Of a stretch of 64,000 nucleotides of DNA, positions 61,394-64,000 are shown one piece after another. Position 1 is the stretch's first letter. The number at the start of each line of letters is the position of its first letter. The DNA is from Cellulophaga lytica DSM 7489. GTDB lineage: Bacteria > Bacteroidota > Bacteroidia > Flavobacteriales > Flavobacteriaceae. The stretch is from assembly GCF_000190595.1 (NCBI RefSeq), contig NC_015167.1, positions 62,001 through 126,000 of the forward strand, given 5' to 3'. The notes under the pieces were generated by a model. It had not been told where the DNA came from. It ran no database searches and was given only the letters and a program-made list of their open reading frames with translations. A program made the position numbers and the translations under genes.

Positions 61394-62617
61394 ATGCAAG
61401 ACATATTAGATAGATTTTTAGGTTATGTAAAAATAGATACGCAAAGCGATGCAAGCTCTAATACAACACCAAGTACAGCTAAACAATGGGATTTAGCCAA
61501 CAAGCTTGTTGCAGAACTTAAAGACATAGGATTGGAAGATGTTACCATAGATGACAATGCATACATAATGGCTACATTACCAAGTAATATTGATAAAGAA
61601 GTACCTACAATTGGTTTTATTGCTCATTTTGATACTACACCAGATTTTTCTGGAACTAATGTAAATCCGCAAATTATAAGAAATTATGATGGTAAAGACA
61701 TTGTATTAAATGCAGAAGAAAACATTATTTTATCTCCAGATTATTTTGAAGATTTATTACAATATAAAGGCCAAACTCTTGTTACCACAGATGGTACTAC
61801 ACTTTTAGGTGCAGATGACAAAGCTGGTATAACTGAAATTGTTACCGCAATGGAATTTTTAATTGCACACCCAGAGATTAAACACGGTAAAATTAGAATT
61901 GGCTTTACTCCTGATGAGGAAATTGGTCGTGGTGCACATAAATTTGATGTTGATAAATTTGGTGCAGAATGGGCATATACTATGGATGGTAGCCAAATTG
62001 GTGAGTTAGAATACGAAAACTTTAATGCTGCAGGTGCACACATTACAATACAAGGTAAAAGTGTACACCCAGGTTACGCTAAAGGAAAAATGATTAATGC
62101 TATTGGTATTGCGCAAGAAATTATGGCTGCTTTACCTAACAAAGAGGTGCCTGAACATACATCTGGCAGAGAAGGTTTTTACCATATACATACTATTAAA
62201 GGAGAGATAGAAAATGCTGAATTAGGCCTAATTATTCGTGATCATGAAAGAAGTTCTTTTGAAGACCGAAAAAAAGCCTTAGAGACCATAGTATTTAGGC
62301 TAAATGAAAAATACAATAACTGCATTGAGCTTTCTATTAAAGACCAGTACTACAATATGAAAGAAAAGGTTATGCCTGTTTACCATATTGTAGAAACCGC
62401 CAAAGAAGCAATGGAGGCATTAAATATAACTCCTATTATAAAACCTATACGTGGTGGCACAGATGGCTCACAACTAAGTTATATGGGCTTACCTTGTCCT
62501 AATATTTTTGCTGGTGGGCATAATTTTCACGGAAAATATGAGTATGTACCTGTAGAAAGTATGGAAAAAGCTGTAGAAGTTATAGTAAAAATTTGTGAAC
62601 TTACTGCTACTAAATAA
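61394..62617 (+). CDS. pepT: peptidase T (tripeptide aminopeptidase)
   Basis: 407-residue cytoplasmic M20B zinc peptidase removing N-terminal residues from tripeptides. Zinc and catalytic motifs: [12 protein letters not shown] (His and Asp, about residues 76-87), [19 protein letters not shown] (bridging Asp), [15 protein letters not shown] (catalytic Glu pair), [21 protein letters not shown], and the late [17 protein letters not shown] histidine. The dimerisation domain ([20 protein letters not shown]) is present. Length is standard. It is followed 7 nt later by the YdeI-like gene, so they are probably co-transcribed. Confidence 0.97.
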   Translation: MQDILDRFLGYVKIDTQSDASSNTTPSTAKQWDLANKLVAELKDIGLEDVTIDDNAYIMATLPSNIDKEVPTIGFIAHFDTTPDFSGTNVNPQIIRNYDGKDIVLNAEENIILSPDYFEDLLQYKGQTLVTTDGTTLLGADDKAGITEIVTAMEFLIAHPEIKHGKIRIGFTPDEEIGRGAHKFDVDKFGAEWAYTMDGSQIGELEYENFNAAGAHITIQGKSVHPGYAKGKMINAIGIAQEIMAALPNKEVPEHTSGREGFYHIHTIKGEIENAELGLIIRDHERSSFEDRKKALETIVFRLNEKYNNCIELSIKDQYYNMKEKVMPVYHIVETAKEAMEALNITPIIKPIRGGTDGSQLSYMGLPCPNIFAGGHNFHGKYEYVPVESMEKAVEVIVKICELTATK

Positions 62618-62624
62618 ACTATAA

Positions 62625-63233
62625 ATGAGTTCTAACAATACAGATGCTAAAATAAAAGTTGATGCTTATTTTAATAAAGAACAGCCTTTTAAGCAAGGTA
62701 TTGCCTTTTTAAGAAAAATTGCTTTAAACACAGAACTCACAGAAACTTATAAATGGGGAGCTCCTGTTTATACTATAAACAACAAAAATGTTATTGGTAT
62801 TTTGGCTTTTAAGCATCATTTTGGAATTTGGTTCTATAATGGTGCTTTGCTTAAAGACCCTAAAAAAGTATTATTAAATGCCCAAGAAGGAAAAACTAAA
62901 GCTATGCGGCATTGGAAATTTTTAGCTGTTAATGATATAAACAAAGAAACCGTTACAGATTATATTTTAGAAGCTATAGAGAATCAGAAAAAAGGTATTG
63001 AAGTTACTTTTACTAAAAATACAGATGTAAAAATACCTGAAATATTAACTGGTGCTTTAGATAAAAACATAGACCTTAAGCGTAAGTTTAATTCCTTTAC
63101 ACCCTACAAACAAAAGGAATTTATTACTTATATAAATGAGGCCAAAAGAGATGCTACAAAGCTAAACAGATTAGCAAAATGCATTACACTAATACAGGAT
63201 GGCATAGGTTTACATGATAAGTATAGAAAATAA
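62625..63233 (+). CDS. YdeI/OmpD-associated family protein with DUF1801-like domain
   Basis: 202-residue cytoplasmic protein. The N-terminal half is DUF1801-like (AFLRKIALNTELTETYKWGAPVYTINNKNVIGILAFKHHFGIWFYNGALLKDPKKVL). The C-terminal half matches the bacteriocin-protection YdeI/OmpD-associated helical domain (FNSFTPYKQKEFITYINEAKRDATKLNRLAKCITLIQDGIGLHDKYRK). The function of the family is not settled. The start is 7 nt past pepT. Confidence 0.88.
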   Translation: MSSNNTDAKIKVDAYFNKEQPFKQGIAFLRKIALNTELTETYKWGAPVYTINNKNVIGILAFKHHFGIWFYNGALLKDPKKVLLNAQEGKTKAMRHWKFLAVNDINKETVTDYILEAIENQKKGIEVTFTKNTDVKIPEILTGALDKNIDLKRKFNSFTPYKQKEFITYINEAKRDATKLNRLAKCITLIQDGIGLHDKYRK

Positions 63234-63266
63234 AAAAAGCATCAATTTGTAAATTGATGCTTTTTT
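63233..63266. terminator. bidirectional terminator
   Basis: AAAAAAGCATCAATTT-GT-AAATTGATGCTTTTTT begins at the last base of the YdeI-like stop and lies between convergent genes. Confidence 0.87.
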
Positions 63267-63286
63267 ATGTGAGTAACTCTAAGAGT

Positions 63287-63589
63287 TTACTTTTTTTCTG
63301 CTACTGGTTCATTTAATTTTTTGCTCATTTCCATAGAAATAGCAGATCTAGAAAACTTAATTTTACCAGCCATTGTCTCAATTACACAAGACATATCTTT
63401 ATCATTTAAATCAAAGATTTTACCGTGCATACCGCTTTTGGTAATAACCTTATCTCCTTTTTTTAATTGTTCTGCAAATTTCTTTTCGTCTTTAGAACGT
63501 TTCATTTGCGGTCGTATCATAAAAAAATATGCTACTATAAATATTCCTACCATTGGTAGAAATGGGTACTGATCTAATATTTGTTGCAT
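63287..63589 (-). CDS. yajC: preprotein translocase accessory subunit YajC
   Basis: 100-residue single-pass inner-membrane protein associated with SecDF. One transmembrane segment (FLPMVGIFIVAYFFMIRPQ, about residues 9-27) is followed by the family signature RPQMKRSKDEKKFAEQLKKGDKVITKSGMHGKI. Length is typical. It begins 4 nt after the DUF1573 gene stop, an arrangement I recognise from other Flavobacteriia, so one transcript is likely. Confidence 0.96.
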   Translation of the reverse strand: MQQILDQYPFLPMVGIFIVAYFFMIRPQMKRSKDEKKFAEQLKKGDKVITKSGMHGKIFDLNDKDMSCVIETMAGKIKFSRSAISMEMSKKLNEPVAEKK

Positions 63590-63593
63590 TTTA

Positions 63594-64000
63594 TTATTTT
63601 AAAGGTACTGATGCTGCTGCACCATTTTTAGGGTTTACAAATGCCTTAATACGTAAAGTTTCTCTTCCTTTAGCTGTATTTGCTGTTACTGTTACTGCTT
63701 TAGTTACCTGGTTTTGACCAGAACCATTAAATTTAACTAACAACTCACCAGATTCTCCTGGAGCAATTGCTTTGTTTTTTGGGTATTCTGGAATGGTACA
63801 ACCGCAAGTACTTTTTGCATCAGTAATAATTAATGGTGCTTTTCCTGTATTTGTAAATGTAAAAACTGTTTGTTGTGGTGTTCCTTGCTCAATAGTACCA
63901 AAATCAAACTCAGTTCTATCAAAAGTCATTACAGGCAAGTCTTTAGCATTGTTGTCTCTTTCTGCTGCGCTATCTACATTAGCCATAATTATTTTATTAG
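63594..64000 (-). CDS. DUF1573 family protein, 5' end outside window
   Basis: The visible part has one DUF1573 Ig-like domain: FDFGTIEQGTPQQTVFTFTNTGKAPLIITDAKSTCGCTIPEYPKNKAIAPGESGELLVKFNGSG, with the conserved TCGCT cysteines. An ATG exists at 63986 but no signal or lipobox follows it, and the frame is open beyond it to the window edge; relatives carry an N-terminal lipoprotein signal of about 20-30 residues. I therefore treat it as truncated at its 5' end by the window. Function unknown; upstream of yajC with a 4-nt gap. Confidence 0.88.
   Translation of the reverse strand, partial: NKIIMANVDSAAERDNNAKDLPVMTFDRTEFDFGTIEQGTPQQTVFTFTNTGKAPLIITDAKSTCGCTIPEYPKNKAIAPGESGELLVKFNGSGQNQVTKAVTVTANTAKGRETLRIKAFVNPKNGAAASVPLK

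Overview
The window is A+T-rich DNA from a member of the Bacteroidota, almost certainly a (probably marine) Flavobacteriaceae species; the genus cannot be fixed from the sequence. Reasons: type IX secretion (T9SS) type B C-terminal domains, a PorP/SprF protein, a DUF5606 gene beside def, a TPR sensor kinase with a LytTR regulator, DUF4856/imelysin lipoproteins, very few Shine-Dalgarno sites, and repeated TAnnTTTG promoter -7 boxes (the Bacteroidota primary sigma consensus), sometimes with a TTG 17-24 nt upstream. No rRNA, tRNA, CRISPR array, intact insertion sequence or prophage was seen.

Layout. 1-1.6 kb: a partial lipoprotein gene and an unknown secreted protein. 1.8-4.3 kb: LytS/LytTR-type two-component pair. 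4.3-4.7 kb: gene-free relic. 4.7-7.1 kb: ruvX-def-DUF5606 (minus) and dapD (plus). 7.2-12.5 kb: surface glycan genes (two glycosyltransferases, TupA-like ATP-grasp protein, nucleotidyltransferase, and a CDP-glycerol-phosphotransferase/GT2 fusion) running into a Sua5-type gene and a CCA-adding enzyme gene. 14.8-24.5 kb: a T9SS adhesin module made of a 2272-residue repeat adhesin, a PorP/SprF protein and an OmpA/PD40 protein. 24.6-29.3 kb: TetR regulator, heme A synthase, a PRiA4 ORF3-like protein, a nucleoid-associated protein and an unknown protein with a kinase-like motif series. 29.5-31.9 kb: a shorter paralogue of the adhesin, broken by one in-frame stop. 32-33.8 kb: ABC exporter. 34.6-37.3 kb: second T9SS type B protein. 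37.5-44.6 kb: uvrB, hsp20, TerB-like, DUF1456, sucC, lysA and an unknown protein. 44.7-48.9 kb: thioredoxin-like protein, DUF3124 lipoprotein and a five-gene arsenic operon (arsR, DUF6428, GNAT, arsC-like, acr3). 49-50.5 kb: guaB. 50.5-58.1 kb: putative iron-uptake locus (DUF4856, imelysin, HTTM, TonB-dependent receptor, 4-TM protein, unknown secreted protein). 58.2-64 kb: HMG-CoA lyase-like, LysE exporter, Dabb protein, pyrD, pepT, YdeI-like, yajC and a partial DUF1573 gene.

How genes work together. The adhesin carries a type B sorting signal and is followed by the PorP/SprF protein that such cargo normally needs, so 14.8-24.5 kb reads as one secretion-and-display unit. The arsenic operon pairs an arsenate reductase with an arsenite pump under ArsR. 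The imelysin locus looks like a surface lipoprotein plus TonB receptor uptake system, with hairpins between its first genes that may set stepped expression.

Most unusual items: the kinase-like protein at 28209-29294; tandem near-identical adhesin repeats, six of which contain EF-hand-type loops; the CAA-to-TAA stop in the adhesin paralogue; a G+C-rich structured intergenic element at 37327-37413; a symmetric divergent promoter at 8038-8076; and several clean palindromes upstream of hsp20, DUF1456, guaB, arsR, tetR and the imelysin locus.
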